Shown here piece after piece: positions 10,697 to 18,498 of a stretch of DNA of 40,371 nt (position 1 is its first letter; every line of letters starts with the position of its first letter). The stretch lies in NCBI GenBank assembly GCA_003194445.1, contig PQXF01000010.1, positions 1 through 40,371 of the forward strand. The letters run 5' to 3'. This DNA is from Candidatus Methanogaster sp. GTDB taxonomy: Archaea > Halobacteriota > Methanosarcinia > Methanosarcinales > Methanogasteraceae. Made by a program: the position numbers and the translations under genes. A model generated the notes under the pieces. The model ran no database searches, had not been told where the DNA came from, and saw nothing but the letters and a program-made list of their open reading frames with translations.

Positions 10697-12007
10697 ATGG
10701 AGGTGTGCTCATTCGACCAGGCACAACATGAGTTGGGTGGTTCCAATCAGGCTAAATATGTATGTAAATATGCAAAAGATATAAACGTTAATACGGTTGT
10801 TATTGAAGAGAAGTACATAGATAAAGACTATTTGATTGATTTCTCCAAATCCCATGCGCGCTCGTTTGACACTCCTTCCACTTTTACGAAACGTTTACAT
10901 TTTTTTTCAGAAAAATTTTCCACTGAAGATTTTAAAGAAGCATTGGTAAACTGCGGTGAAACGTATTTAGGTAGATTGGGAGACTCATATCTTGGTTTTG
11001 TAGTCGTTAAACCTATCAATGATATCAATGGAAATCCGTTTATCGGACGCACCATTTTAAAAACATATCAGCATAATATAACTCAAGAATATCGTTATTT
11101 CATACACAGAAGCTATTCAACATCTCTTTATGGCATCTCCTTTGGTATAGATTCATTACCCTTTCAAGCTCAGGATATGGCTGTTGGAGCATGTGCAACA
11201 GCAGCGTTATGGACATCGCTACACCCATCACGCAATCTTTTTGGGATTCCTTCACATTCTCCTGCTGAAATAACCGAAATTTCTGTTTCGTTCCCACACG
11301 AGAATCGCAATTTTCCATCATCTGGCTTAACTGTCATGCAAATGATAAATTATATCCATTTGATAGGGCTGGAGGCTGAGGTAATAAATATTGGGGCAGT
11401 GGCAGAACTAAATTCTGAAATAGGTGGCTATATGGTATCCGACGCCGCAAAAGCATATATTAAAGCGGGTTTACCCCTGATCGCTACTCTCCGGTTAAAA
11501 AATGATAAAAATATTACCGGGCGTCATGCTGCTGTTATAAGTGGTTATCGTTGTGACCAAAATGGTCATGTAAAAGAGTTGTACGTGCATGATGATCAAA
11601 TAGGACCATATAGCCGGGTGATGCCAGATGGAAATTTTATTCGATGGAAAAATGAGTGGATTGATAACTTTGGTTATGATGAAGTGTCGGTTGAAAAATT
11701 GCTGATACCGATTTATCCAAAAATCCGATTGGCTTTTGGTCATATCTACAATATTTATCTGAAAGATAAACAAAAAGCCATTTCCGAAGGACTTGATATT
11801 GAGATATATCTGACACAGGTGAAAGATTATAAAAGATTTTTACTGAATAAATCCATTAAAGATAAAGAAATAATACTCACTAATCCCCTACCACGTTTTT
11901 TATGGATTATTAGAACTTATTATGATCAGATACCAGCGATAGATGATGTTTATGACGGAACTGCTGTATTTCCCAAAAAGCTTCGTACAATACGTTTTTT
12001 ACATTAA
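10697..12007 (+). CDS. Papain-like cysteine protease domain protein
   Basis: A 436-residue protein of AT-rich composition, unlike the wtp genes around it. About residues 150-310 look like a papain/C39-like peptidase: a cysteine at the start of a helix in AVGACATAALW, a histidine in GRHAAVISGYR, and an aspartate in VHDDQIGPYSR, the usual Cys-His-Asp order. The N-terminal ~145 residues and the C-terminal ~120 (DVYDGTAVFPKKL near the end) match nothing I know. No signal peptide or membrane segment is evident, so it probably acts in the cytoplasm. ATG 10697 follows GTGAGGCG. With the small gene upstream and its own promoter it forms a cassette inserted before wtpB. A defence or toxin role is possible but unproven. 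Confidence 0.6.
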   Translation: MEVCSFDQAQHELGGSNQAKYVCKYAKDINVNTVVIEEKYIDKDYLIDFSKSHARSFDTPSTFTKRLHFFSEKFSTEDFKEALVNCGETYLGRLGDSYLGFVVVKPINDINGNPFIGRTILKTYQHNITQEYRYFIHRSYSTSLYGISFGIDSLPFQAQDMAVGACATAALWTSLHPSRNLFGIPSHSPAEITEISVSFPHENRNFPSSGLTVMQMINYIHLIGLEAEVINIGAVAELNSEIGGYMVSDAAKAYIKAGLPLIATLRLKNDKNITGRHAAVISGYRCDQNGHVKELYVHDDQIGPYSRVMPDGNFIRWKNEWIDNFGYDEVSVEKLLIPIYPKIRLAFGHIYNIYLKDKQKAISEGLDIEIYLTQVKDYKRFLLNKSIKDKEIILTNPLPRFLWIIRTYYDQIPAIDDVYDGTAVFPKKLRTIRFLH

Positions 12008-12019
12008 TTTACCCACCTC

Positions 12020-12829
12020 ATGCAGACCCTGCCCCCAAAACATGACCGCCTGCTCACCGTCTTCCTACTGCTTGGTCTCGTGATCCTCGCGTTCATACTA
12101 ACCCCGCTCCTCTACATGGTCTTTGGGCAACTAATCTCCAACCAGTCGGGCTTGATCGAAGCAGTCAACGATTCTGCGGTAATAAAATCCATCCTCTTGA
12201 CGATGTACACGGCACTCGCCGCGACCACCATAGCATTCGTATTCGGCGTGCCGCTTGCATACTTCCTTGCAAGACGCGACTTTCCGGGCAAGGGAATCAT
12301 TGAGAGCATCATCGATATCCCGATCATCATCCCGCACACGGTGGCAGGTATTGCGCTTCTCACGGTCTTCGGGTCGCATGGATTGATCGGCGACCCATTA
12401 TCGTCGACCGTCAGGTTCAGGGATGCGCTCCCCGGAGTCGTGGTTGCGATGCTCTTTGTCTCTGTGCCGTTCCTGATCAATTCGGCGCGGGAGGGGTTCC
12501 AGAGCATTGATCCGCGCCTCGAGAACGTTGCCAGATCGCTCGGAGCATCAGCATGGGGCGCATTCCGGCGGGTCACGGTTCCGCTCTCTGCCAGGCACAT
12601 CCTCGTCGGCTCGATACTATGCTGGGCGCGGGCGATGAGCGAGTTTGGAGCCGTCATCGTGATAGCATACTATCCGATGATTGCGCCAACACTGATCTAT
12701 GAGCGCTACATCTCCTACGGGCTTTCTGCGTCGAGTCCGGTTGCGGTTCTGCTGATTGTGATCTGTCTTGTCGTGTTTATCGCGCTGCGGATGATCTCCG
12801 CGGGATGGAGGCGGTATGACCGCGAGTAG
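12020..12829 (+). CDS. wtpB: Tungstate/molybdate ABC transporter permease
   Basis: Membrane component of the WtpABC importer, 269 residues, with about six hydrophobic segments. The EAA loop for contact with WtpC is visible as [21 protein letters not shown] (around residues 170-190), and [14 protein letters not shown] and [14 protein letters not shown] are family signatures of ModB/WtpB. It starts 12 nt after the protease gene and ends with TAG at 12827. Its normal neighbour wtpA is 6.5 kb upstream and the ATPase gene is 640 bp downstream beyond a HicBA pair. Intact in sequence, so the transporter may still work if WtpA is made. Confidence 0.92.
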   Translation: MQTLPPKHDRLLTVFLLLGLVILAFILTPLLYMVFGQLISNQSGLIEAVNDSAVIKSILLTMYTALAATTIAFVFGVPLAYFLARRDFPGKGIIESIIDIPIIIPHTVAGIALLTVFGSHGLIGDPLSSTVRFRDALPGVVVAMLFVSVPFLINSAREGFQSIDPRLENVARSLGASAWGAFRRVTVPLSARHILVGSILCWARAMSEFGAVIVIAYYPMIAPTLIYERYISYGLSASSPVAVLLIVICLVVFIALRMISAGWRRYDRE

Positions 12830-12918
12830 GGGTTTCATCATGGAACATCAAGTGAAAACTTGCCCTCCGTGGAAATTGATTAATAATTTTAATTGTTAAA
12901 ATATAATGATTGGCAAGT

Positions 12919-13050
12919 ATGCATTGCGAGCATCGCTATAGAGAACCACAATTTCTTGATCCGAACGCCATGCAATCGAACAACTTCGTCTTCGGAAAAC
13001 CCTTTAAATGTTGGAACTACAATTATGCATTAAGAGGTGATTCGGAATGA
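12919..13050 (+). CDS. Possible small ORF overlapping hicB
   Basis: A 43-codon frame (MHCEHRYREPQFLDPNAMQS...) whose TGA overlaps the hicB ATG as ATGA. A TATA-like AAAATATAAT at about 12897-12906 would start transcription close to its ATG. The overlap is suggestive of coupling, but a better-placed promoter for hicB (CCCTTTAAATG, ~12998) lies inside it and the protein resembles nothing known. It may be chance. Confidence 0.25.
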   Translation: MHCEHRYREPQFLDPNAMQSNNFVFGKPFKCWNYNYALRGDSE

Positions 13051-13247
13051 AATTTAACGTCGTGATCAGTGAAGGAGAAGACGGCTGGTATGTCGTCGAA
13101 TGTTCATCTCTGCCGGGTTGCATCTCTCAGGGAAAAACTGTGCCAGAAGCATTGGAAAATATAAAAGAGGCTATCGAGCTATATCTTGAACCGGAACAGG
13201 ATATCGAGGTAGTAACGGGAGGGCGGATGTTAGAGGTAGCAGTGTGA
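13047..13247 (+). CDS. hicB: HicB-like antitoxin
   Basis: A 66-residue HicB-fold antitoxin: MKFNVVISEGEDGWYVVECSSLPGCISQGKTVPEAL and IKEAIELYLE follow the family core (strand, DGWYV..CPELPGC.SQG.T..EAL..I.EAI). There is no C-terminal HTH/RHH extension, so it is the short form. GAGGTGAT at 13034 is a good ribosome-binding site. It overlaps hicA by four bases (GTGA). Order hicB-hicA is the reverse of the E. coli order but common. Confidence 0.85.
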   Translation: MKFNVVISEGEDGWYVVECSSLPGCISQGKTVPEALENIKEAIELYLEPEQDIEVVTGGRMLEVAV

Positions 13248-13471
13248 CGAAATTGCCGGTTATTTCTGGGGAAAAAACAATTAAAGCACTATGTAAATCC
13301 GGTTTCATCGTCACCAGACAGAAGGGGAGTCATGTCCGGCTGAAGAAAACAACATTTGAAAGGACGATCACTATTACAGTGCCGCTTCATGATGTTTTAG
13401 ATCGTGGTACACTTAAAAGTATTATCAGAACCGCAGGGCTGAGTGCGGATGAGTTTGTCAGGTTACTATGA
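13244..13471 (+). CDS. hicA: HicA-like mRNA interferase toxin
   Basis: A 75-residue HicA (YcfA) toxin with a double-stranded-RNA-binding-like fold. KLPVISGEKTIKAL, then GFIVTRQKGSHVRLKK with the catalytic histidine in GSH, and ITVPLHDVLDRGTLKSIIRTAGLS are classical. GTG 13244 is the start, overlapping the hicB stop. Its own stop overlaps the ATG of wtpC (ATGA at 13468-13471), so translation of an essential-like transporter ATPase is coupled to a toxin gene. Confidence 0.85.
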   Translation: MTKLPVISGEKTIKALCKSGFIVTRQKGSHVRLKKTTFERTITITVPLHDVLDRGTLKSIIRTAGLSADEFVRLL

Positions 13472-14556
13472 TCGAGATCAAAAACCTATCGAGAAGCTGG
13501 AAGGAGTTTTCACTCAACATCGATCTGCACATCAAAGAAAAAGAGTACTTCGTAATCCTTGGACCAACCGCATCCGGAAAGACCCTGCTGCTCGAGTTGA
13601 TCGCGGGTTTTTACCATCCCGACAGCGGCAGCATCACGATCGGTGAAACAGACGTTGCCGACCTCCTGCCAGAACAGCGGAAGATCGGATTCGTGTATCA
13701 GGATTATTCGCTTTTCCCGCATTTAAACGTGGAAGAGAATATAGAATTCGGATTGAAGCTCAAAAAAACCCCTCATGATGAGCGAAGAAGGAGAGTACAG
13801 GAGATCATGGACCTCCTCGGCATATCACACCTCTCGCACCGTTATTCGCTGACACTCTCAGGCGGAGAGCAGCAGCGGGTTGCGCTTGCGCGGGCAATCG
13901 TCGTGGACCCTGCGATTCTCCTCCTTGACGAGCCGCTCTCTGCGCTTGACAACCAGACGCAGAACATGCTTCGGGACGAGTTAAAGAGGATCCATCACGA
14001 GGCAGGACTCACGACGATCCATGTTACGCATGATCAGACAGAGGCTGCGATGCTTGCTGACCGGATCGCTGTGATGATCAGGGGGTGGATCGTGCAGGTA
14101 GGAACGCCTGAAGAGATATTCAATTCGCCCGCGAATACCGAAATCGCGGAGTTTGTCGGAACCGAGAACATCCTCGAGGGAATTGTCGTCTCAAACGAGG
14201 GCGGGCTTGCCACGATCGAGGTCGGGGTACATGTTGTGGAGGCGGTTTCCGGTTACAGCGCTGGCGAACACGTACGCGTCTGCCTGCGTCCTGAGGATGT
14301 TTTCGTGTCTGTCGGGGCTGCGGCTTCCGAGATCGAGCGCGGGGATCGGGATCGCCGCGAGAGCAGTGTGAGAAACGCATTTCACGGGACAGTTACGCAG
14401 ATGATGCCGTATGGAGCTCTTACACGCGTCAAGATCGACTGCGGAGTTGTTGTCGTTGCGCTGATCACGAAACAGTCCGCAGCAGCGATGGGGCTTACTG
14501 TGGGCAGCCCGGTCTGCGTGTCGTTTAAAGCAGCTGCTGTGCATGTGATCCGGTGA
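13468..14556 (+). CDS. wtpC: Tungstate/molybdate ABC transporter ATP-binding protein
   Basis: ATPase of the WtpABC importer, 362 residues. Walker A GPTASGKT at 32-39, Q-loop YQDYSLFPHLN, signature LSGGEQQ at 130-136, Walker B ILLLDE with Asp154/Glu155, and H-loop His188 are all present. The last ~130 residues hold TOBE-type oxyanion/regulatory domains (EFVGTENILEG; VRVCLRPEDVFV; AFHGTVTQMMPYGALTRVKID). The start ATG overlaps the hicA stop. A decayed copy of its last 16 codons is found at 18451-18498. The motifs are complete, so the protein should be functional. Confidence 0.93.
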   Translation: MIEIKNLSRSWKEFSLNIDLHIKEKEYFVILGPTASGKTLLLELIAGFYHPDSGSITIGETDVADLLPEQRKIGFVYQDYSLFPHLNVEENIEFGLKLKKTPHDERRRRVQEIMDLLGISHLSHRYSLTLSGGEQQRVALARAIVVDPAILLLDEPLSALDNQTQNMLRDELKRIHHEAGLTTIHVTHDQTEAAMLADRIAVMIRGWIVQVGTPEEIFNSPANTEIAEFVGTENILEGIVVSNEGGLATIEVGVHVVEAVSGYSAGEHVRVCLRPEDVFVSVGAAASEIERGDRDRRESSVRNAFHGTVTQMMPYGALTRVKIDCGVVVVALITKQSAAAMGLTVGSPVCVSFKAAAVHVIR

Positions 14557-15019
14557 GGGGGCTGGGACATTGGATGACCGCGGAACTGGTATCCTGTCTG
14601 GTGCTGATAGCCCCACCCATGGGAGGTTTTATATGTGATGGGTTTTGATCTACCCAGCATGGAGCGCCAGGAACTCTGTCACAATCGATGCATGGTTTTG
14701 ATACTGGCTGATTACATGCAAGACATCGGTGCAGCCGAACTAAATGCGAAATCGCTATGTACAGGCTCCGTACTTAAGTCGGGGGTTTGGTGACTTTGGA
14801 ATCCATCACGATGCTTTCGCGCGTATGGGGTCGGGTGTGAATCGGATGGCCGGGAGGGTTTTGTGGGGTGGAGTGGGACGTGAATGGAACGGAGATACAC
14901 CGTATTTTTGTAAAAATGATGCTAAAACGCTTGTGTTGATATAGTCAAAAAGTTTATATAACAAGCAAGACTGAGTTGTTCTTGCGAAAAGAGTATGGAC
15001 GAAGGAGGCAATGTAATAT
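14557..15019 (+). promoter_or_regulatory. Intergenic region with wtp-associated element and strong promoter
   Basis: No gene is seen. At about 14615-14685 the order TATA-like GGTTTTATATG, then GCATGGAGCGCC, then GGAACTCTGTC is a diverged version of the promoter-hairpin unit that follows both wtpA copies (GGGTTTATG ... GCATGGAGCACCGAGAACTCCG). The hairpin itself is weakened here. At 14946-14959 AAAAAGTTTATATA is an excellent BRE/TATA box, very like the one at 10448, and should drive the three-gene cassette starting at 15020, which also has GAAGGAGG at 15000. Confidence 0.5.
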
Positions 15020-15400
15020 ATGAACGATGTGTCCGATACACCAACAACAATGGAAACAATTGAGTCGGAACAAGAACCTCGTAAAAAAGTTAAATTTGTT
15101 TTTAAGAAATCTGAAGAATATCAAATACATTATGCGAATGGCGCATTTGGAGGAATTACTCCTCGTGGTGATGTACTATATCATCTCTTTTTTGAGTATA
15201 GAGATTTACCTGGAGAAGAAGAGCTGACCCTTGAAGAAGGCAAACTTAAGCCACAAGAAAAAGATCTTCCCGACCTTGAAATAATAAGGGATTTGAAAGT
15301 TGGTATAATTATGACGCCGGAACAAGCTGAAAATTTAGCTAATTGGCTTCTCAGTAGAGTTGGCGAAATTAATAGAGATCTCGAAAGTAGAGAAGGTTGA
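15020..15400 (+). CDS. Unknown 126-residue protein, first gene of an AT-rich cassette
   Basis: Not recognised with certainty. After a charged N-terminus comes KKVKFVFKKSEEYQIHYANG, then GGITPRGDVLYHLFFEYRDLP and a final VGIIMTPEQAENLANWLLSRV. The pattern of an immunoglobulin-like sheet followed by (I/V)xMxPxxAxxLxxxL resembles DUF3467-type proteins, an inference only. A strong promoter (14946-14959) and ribosome-binding site GAAGGAGG mark it as the head of a transcript with the next two genes (1 and 7 nt gaps). Base composition is clearly more AT-rich than wtpC. Confidence 0.6.
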   Translation: MNDVSDTPTTMETIESEQEPRKKVKFVFKKSEEYQIHYANGAFGGITPRGDVLYHLFFEYRDLPGEEELTLEEGKLKPQEKDLPDLEIIRDLKVGIIMTPEQAENLANWLLSRVGEINRDLESREG

Positions 15401-15401
15401 G

Positions 15402-15827
15402 ATGTATAATTCAAAATTATCCTCGGATTGGCAAGATGATATTCAAAATAGATTTCCCTTATTAGAGGGAACCTCTATTAATCAATTTAATTCCGGATCG
15501 TTTAGGCAAGTAGAAACTGATGTTAGAAGAATGGGTAGCTGGTTGACATATCCTGATAACTTTTTTGAATCTATTTTTCATCGACCCGGGCTTACAAGTA
15601 GTAATAGTTCCATACCACCACATTCCAAACCTTTTTTGTCTGACGAGATTGTGATTGTTCCGCTAAGAGAACTATCTTATAGCGATGCAAAAAAAGAAAT
15701 ATCAGAGTATATCAAAAAAGCGGGAGATAGGAAAGTGTATATTTCTGAACTGGCTGAGGAGTTATTAATAGATTTTGAATTAATAGAGGAAATTATAGAA
15801 GAACTTGAAATGTGTAAGATGGGTTGA
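15402..15827 (+). CDS. Unknown protein with C-terminal helical/wHTH-like segment
   Basis: A 141-residue protein from ATG 15402, one base after the stop of the previous gene. The frame is open further upstream (15360), but that part overlaps the earlier gene. The first half is polar and unlike anything known to me (NQFNSGSFRQVETDVRRMGSW). The last 45 residues (DAKKEISEYIKKAGDRKVYISELAEELLIDFELIEEIIEEL) have the shape of a winged helix used in many small regulators. It may be a regulatory or antitoxin-like member of the cassette. Confidence 0.55.
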   Translation: MYNSKLSSDWQDDIQNRFPLLEGTSINQFNSGSFRQVETDVRRMGSWLTYPDNFFESIFHRPGLTSSNSSIPPHSKPFLSDEIVIVPLRELSYSDAKKEISEYIKKAGDRKVYISELAEELLIDFELIEEIIEELEMCKMG

Positions 15828-15834
15828 TTTTAAA

Positions 15835-16251
15835 ATGAGCAATTATGATTTTATTTACGGCTCTAAAATAATTGTTCAATGTCAATCACAAATAAACATC
15901 TATCCCTGTAGAGGCCAAAGTGAATATAACAACTATTTAATTCTATTAAAGAAAACCCCTGATTTTTTCACATATTTTTGTAAGCCAAAAAATGTTGTTA
16001 GATGTTATGTTAGAGAGTCTCCAGAAGAAGATTTAGATAATAATATTTTAAGCAAAGTTGGCACAAATATTGACGATAAGTTAGTAGAGCGAACCCGTGC
16101 TTTAACTTGGAGTAAAACTATGGGGAAAACTAGACATATTAGTGGAAGCGGTCATGGAAAACAACAAATGATTTTTAAGGCTCCGACTTTTTGCGCTAGA
16201 GATATGGGAATCGATTTTGACCCTAACAAATATTCTTATTCATCTTCTTAA
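15835..16251 (+). CDS. Unknown protein, third gene of the cassette
   Basis: A 138-residue protein starting at ATG 15835, 7 nt after the preceding stop; a TTG at 15805 in the same frame would overlap the earlier gene. It is not recognised. Visible features are a SQINIYPCRGQSEYNNYLILLKK start and a basic GKTRHISGSGHGKQQMIFKAP section near the end, which could bind nucleic acid. No Shine-Dalgarno sequence is visible, so translation is probably coupled. It ends the cassette with TAA, after which the sequence turns GC-rich and repeat-laden. Confidence 0.5.
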   Translation: MSNYDFIYGSKIIVQCQSQINIYPCRGQSEYNNYLILLKKTPDFFTYFCKPKNVVRCYVRESPEEDLDNNILSKVGTNIDDKLVERTRALTWSKTMGKTRHISGSGHGKQQMIFKAPTFCARDMGIDFDPNKYSYSSS

Positions 16252-16372
16252 ATAAAAACTTGAATTCAAAATAAAATAAGTCTATTAACCCATGTACTTA
16301 TCGGATGCCTTCGCCCCCCACCCCCATCCACGCTTGCACGAACACACCAACACGCGACCCCCATCGGTCAAA

Positions 16373-16680
16373 GATGCCCCGCTCTTTAGAGCGGGGTCGG
16401 TGACTTAACATCCCATCGAAAAACGCGAAACCCCGACACATCACCCATTCACATACTCTGCTGCGCAGAATTATGGCATAGCACCCCTTCGGCAAAGAGA
16501 ACCCAGCAGCCACACATCCCCCAAAACCGCACCCATATTCGCATTTCGCCCTGTGGTCACCACACCAATCGATCCGCCCTTGCATATCTCGGCACATCAC
16601 CTACCCCCTCCTTGATATAGTCCTACACCTCCAAGAGCACCCTTGCAGCGGTTGTAAGCCCATCACAAATCATCCATCCA
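16373..16680 (-). repeat. Dispersed hairpin repeat, copy A (interrupted)
   Basis: Minus-strand reading ends in GTTAAGTCACCGACC-hairpin-GGCATC; the hairpin CCCCGCTC/GAGCGGGG with a 4-nt loop is perfect. About 150 bp (16373-16521) match copy B at 18237 at high identity, including ATCCCATCGAAAAACGCGAA and GTGGCATAGCACCCC (here ATGGCATAG). The match resumes at 16629-16680 (CCTTGCAGCGGTTGTAAGCCC) after a ~105-bp unrelated insertion. The hairpin end resembles the right end of IS200/IS605 elements, where it also forms the end of the TnpB guide RNA; no tnpB gene is present. The rest of this intergenic region shows nothing else. Confidence 0.6.
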
Positions 16681-16689
16681 CTCCCACGC

Positions 16690-17462
16690 TCTCGCTGCCA
16701 GCCGCGTTCGACCTATCCAGCAAAAACTTCCGGTCCAGCGATGCCATGAAATACCCCGCTCTCGGACATGATCTCTTCCCGAGAATGGATATGTAGACCG
16801 CCTGAAACATCGGCTCTCTGCTATCTCGCGTTGCAGTCCCATCCGAGCCCTATCGGATTGACCATCTATTCAGGCACTCGGGATCGGTTTTGCAGAGTTC
16901 TTCCCGCCAGTTGAAACATATAATGAACCGCAGATAAACGCGGATGAACGCAGATTTGTTAACCGGGTATCTACGTAAATCTCGCGTGCATCTACGGTTA
17001 ATAGAACTAAAGATAGGGATGATAATTGGAAAGTAGTAAAAAATCGCTATAATATAGGTATTTCTCATTTACTTTATTCATTAGTGAGATCTGTGTAATG
17101 CAAATTACCAAAGACCCGAAACATCTTGCTCGCAGAGATGCCGGATTTCAGAGACCACATACACGAGATCATGCAGGTCTTTGGCTGCCACGCCTCCATG
17201 GATGCGGGACGCAAAGCCCTATAAGCCCTGCTCTCTGTTCATCAGAAAGATTCTTCACAGCATCAGGCAGTGTCTCCTGCACCTCGAATTTGGTAGAGTC
17301 GGGCGCGTATGAGATAAGCCAGTTCTCGACGTTCAGAACGCGCCGTCTAACAAACTCCTCATTGTACTCGCTATAACCGCTCCGGTTGAGCACCTTACAG
17401 AGACCGTCGAAGTCGGATGCGATCTGCACAACGGGCACGAGGTGCGTGACTCGTACAAAAAT
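16690..17462 (-). pseudogene. lysS: Broken class I lysyl-tRNA synthetase
   Basis: Two pieces of the C-terminal half of archaeal class I LysRS are legible on the minus strand. The first (about 17462-17100) reads RVTHLVPVVQIASDFD.LCKVLNRSGYS, VENWLISYAPDSTKFEVQETLP and LSDEQRAGL, followed in another frame by DLHDLVYVVSEI. The second (about 16815-16690) reads EPMFQAVYISILGKRSCPRAGYFMASLDRKFLLDR, the normal end of the enzyme. About 290 bp of unrelated sequence, with a hairpin repeat, separates them. The N-terminal catalytic half (HIGH/KMSKS) is absent, its place taken by the PIN toxin pair. The cell must use another LysRS. Confidence 0.75.
16926..17002. repeat. Imperfect palindromic repeat inside the lysS remnant
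   Basis: AACCGCAGATAAACGCG... (16926 on) is inverted-repeated by ...CGCGTGCATCTACGGTTAA (to 17002), with further pairing of ACGCAGAT and ATCTACGT toward the centre. The arms contain repeated (A/G)ACGC(A/G)GAT units. This is typical of REP-like or MITE-like palindromes scattered in intergenic DNA. It sits in the ~290-bp segment that splits the two legible lysS pieces and may have inserted there. Confidence 0.5.
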
Positions 17463-17492
17463 ATTAAGTCATGAGAAAGACGAGACAATCTC

Positions 17493-17756
17493 ATGTCAGG
17501 GAGAATTGGCACGGAAGATGCAACAGCAATTGTTAAGAATTATTTTAACGTAGTGAAAGGTGAGTTGAAAGTGGGGCGAATACCACTCATCGATGCTTTG
17601 GATTTTAACATCATCAGTGTTGAAACTGTAGACGGATTATGTGTGGTGAAGTGTGAGTTCAGAGAGAATGTGTTCTCAGATAAAAATCTTAAATATACAA
17701 TTAAATTGAGTATGGAAAAGGGAGAGATAACAGAGGTTAAAAGAGATGATGAATGA
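17493..17756 (+). CDS. Putative antitoxin/regulator upstream of a PIN toxin
   Basis: An 87-residue protein that I do not recognise by fold name. It starts at ATG 17493 after an AT-rich stretch with a TATA-like AAAAATATTAAG (~17457). It reads MSGRIGTEDATAIVKNYFNV and contains alternating strands (FNIISVETVDGLCVVKCEF, YTIKLSMEKGEI). It overlaps the following PIN gene by about 11 bases, as antitoxin genes usually do. Its role is inferred from this position. Composition is more AT-rich than the lysS remnants it borders. Confidence 0.6.
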   Translation: MSGRIGTEDATAIVKNYFNVVKGELKVGRIPLIDALDFNIISVETVDGLCVVKCEFRENVFSDKNLKYTIKLSMEKGEITEVKRDDE

Positions 17757-18216
17757 GCCGCTTTTCAAATTCAAAGAGATCATGCTTGATACAGGGCCTT
17801 TATTGCTCTATTTAATCGGATTTTACAATGAAAAAGAACTCAGACGATTTAACTATAGTGAAGACGAATTTATGCCTCTGTGTACGTTTTTAAGAGACTT
17901 CAAAAAGATTTTTGTCACTCCTCATGTCTTGGCAGAAGTCTCAAATTTAGCTAAAAACAGGCTTAAAGAAGAGAAGTTCTCGGAATTTATAAAATTTTCG
18001 ATATCTATCCTCGCACGTTTAGGGGAAGAACACGTTGATAAGAACGAAATTCTGAAGAGAGAAGAGTTGCCAATGTTTGGTATAACTGATGTCTCGCTCG
18101 TATGTATGACAGAGAGGAATAGATTGCTTTTAACAGACGATGGTCCTCTGTTCTGGTATTGCAATGGAAAAAACATGCCGATAATCCATTTAGATAGGAT
18201 AAGGTTCATTTCTTGA
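17746..18216 (+). CDS. PIN-domain ribonuclease toxin (VapC-like)
   Basis: A 156-residue PIN-domain nuclease. The acidic cluster is complete: Asp in IMLDTGPLLLYL, Glu in VTPHVLAEVSNL, Asp in FGITDVSLV and Asp in RLLLTDDGPL. It probably cleaves tRNA or mRNA when released from its partner, the upstream overlapping gene. ATG 17746 and 17749 are both possible. It is intact, and lies in DNA otherwise filled by relics, which fits recent arrival. Its stop is 21 bases before repeat copy B. Confidence 0.8.
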   Translation: MMNEPLFKFKEIMLDTGPLLLYLIGFYNEKELRRFNYSEDEFMPLCTFLRDFKKIFVTPHVLAEVSNLAKNRLKEEKFSEFIKFSISILARLGEEHVDKNEILKREELPMFGITDVSLVCMTERNRLLLTDDGPLFWYCNGKNMPIIHLDRIRFIS

Positions 18217-18236
18217 GTTCTGTTCACATTATCGAG

Positions 18237-18437
18237 GATGCCCCGCTCTTCAGAGCAGGGTGGCGCGGCTGGGGCTTAACATCCCATCGAAAAACGCGAA
18301 ACCCCGACACATCACGCCTTCACACACTCTGCTGCGCAGAATCGTGGCATAGCACCCCTTCGGCAAAGAGACCTCGGCAGCCACACATCCCCGAGAGCTC
18401 CCTTGCAGCGGTTGTAAGCCCAACAAATCATTCATCC
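18237..18437 (-). repeat. Dispersed hairpin repeat, copy B (contiguous)
   Basis: The fullest copy of the repeat. On the minus strand it runs from GGATGAATGATTTGTTGGGC (18437) through CTTGCAGC.., GGTGCTATGCCACGATTCTG and GGTTTCGCGTTTTTCGATGG to AAGCCCCAGCCGCGCCACC and a CCCTGCTC/GAGCGGGG hairpin ending GGCATC at 18237. One arm base differs from a perfect hairpin. Short copies of just the terminal part lie at 35240 and 37919. I see no reliable protein in it, so a non-coding RNA or a non-autonomous IS200/IS605-type end is more likely. Confidence 0.6.
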
Positions 18438-18450
18438 ACCGTTAGCCACT

Positions 18451-18498
18451 CCGGTCTCTGTGTCGTTCAAGGCGGCTTCTGTGCATGTGATCGGGTGA
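18451..18498 (+). pseudogene. Remnant of the wtpC 3' end
   Basis: Sixteen codons here read P V S V S F K A A S V H V I G stop, against P V C V S F K A A A V H V I R stop at the end of wtpC (14509-14556). Base identity is high and similarity continues past the stop: GTGAGGGGGC, GATGACCG.GGAA, then GATACT...ACATG.AAGAC.TCGGTGCA.CCG, corresponding to 14553-14740. So about 150-200 bp from the end of wtpC and its downstream flank were duplicated here and have since decayed. Beyond it, to rfcL (18817), I see only a doubtful frame (18599-18820). Confidence 0.65.

Noticed and set aside
16252-17490. CRISPR array
   Set aside because: The repeats here are two long dispersed copies and one palindrome, not short evenly spaced repeats with spacers; none was seen elsewhere in the window either.
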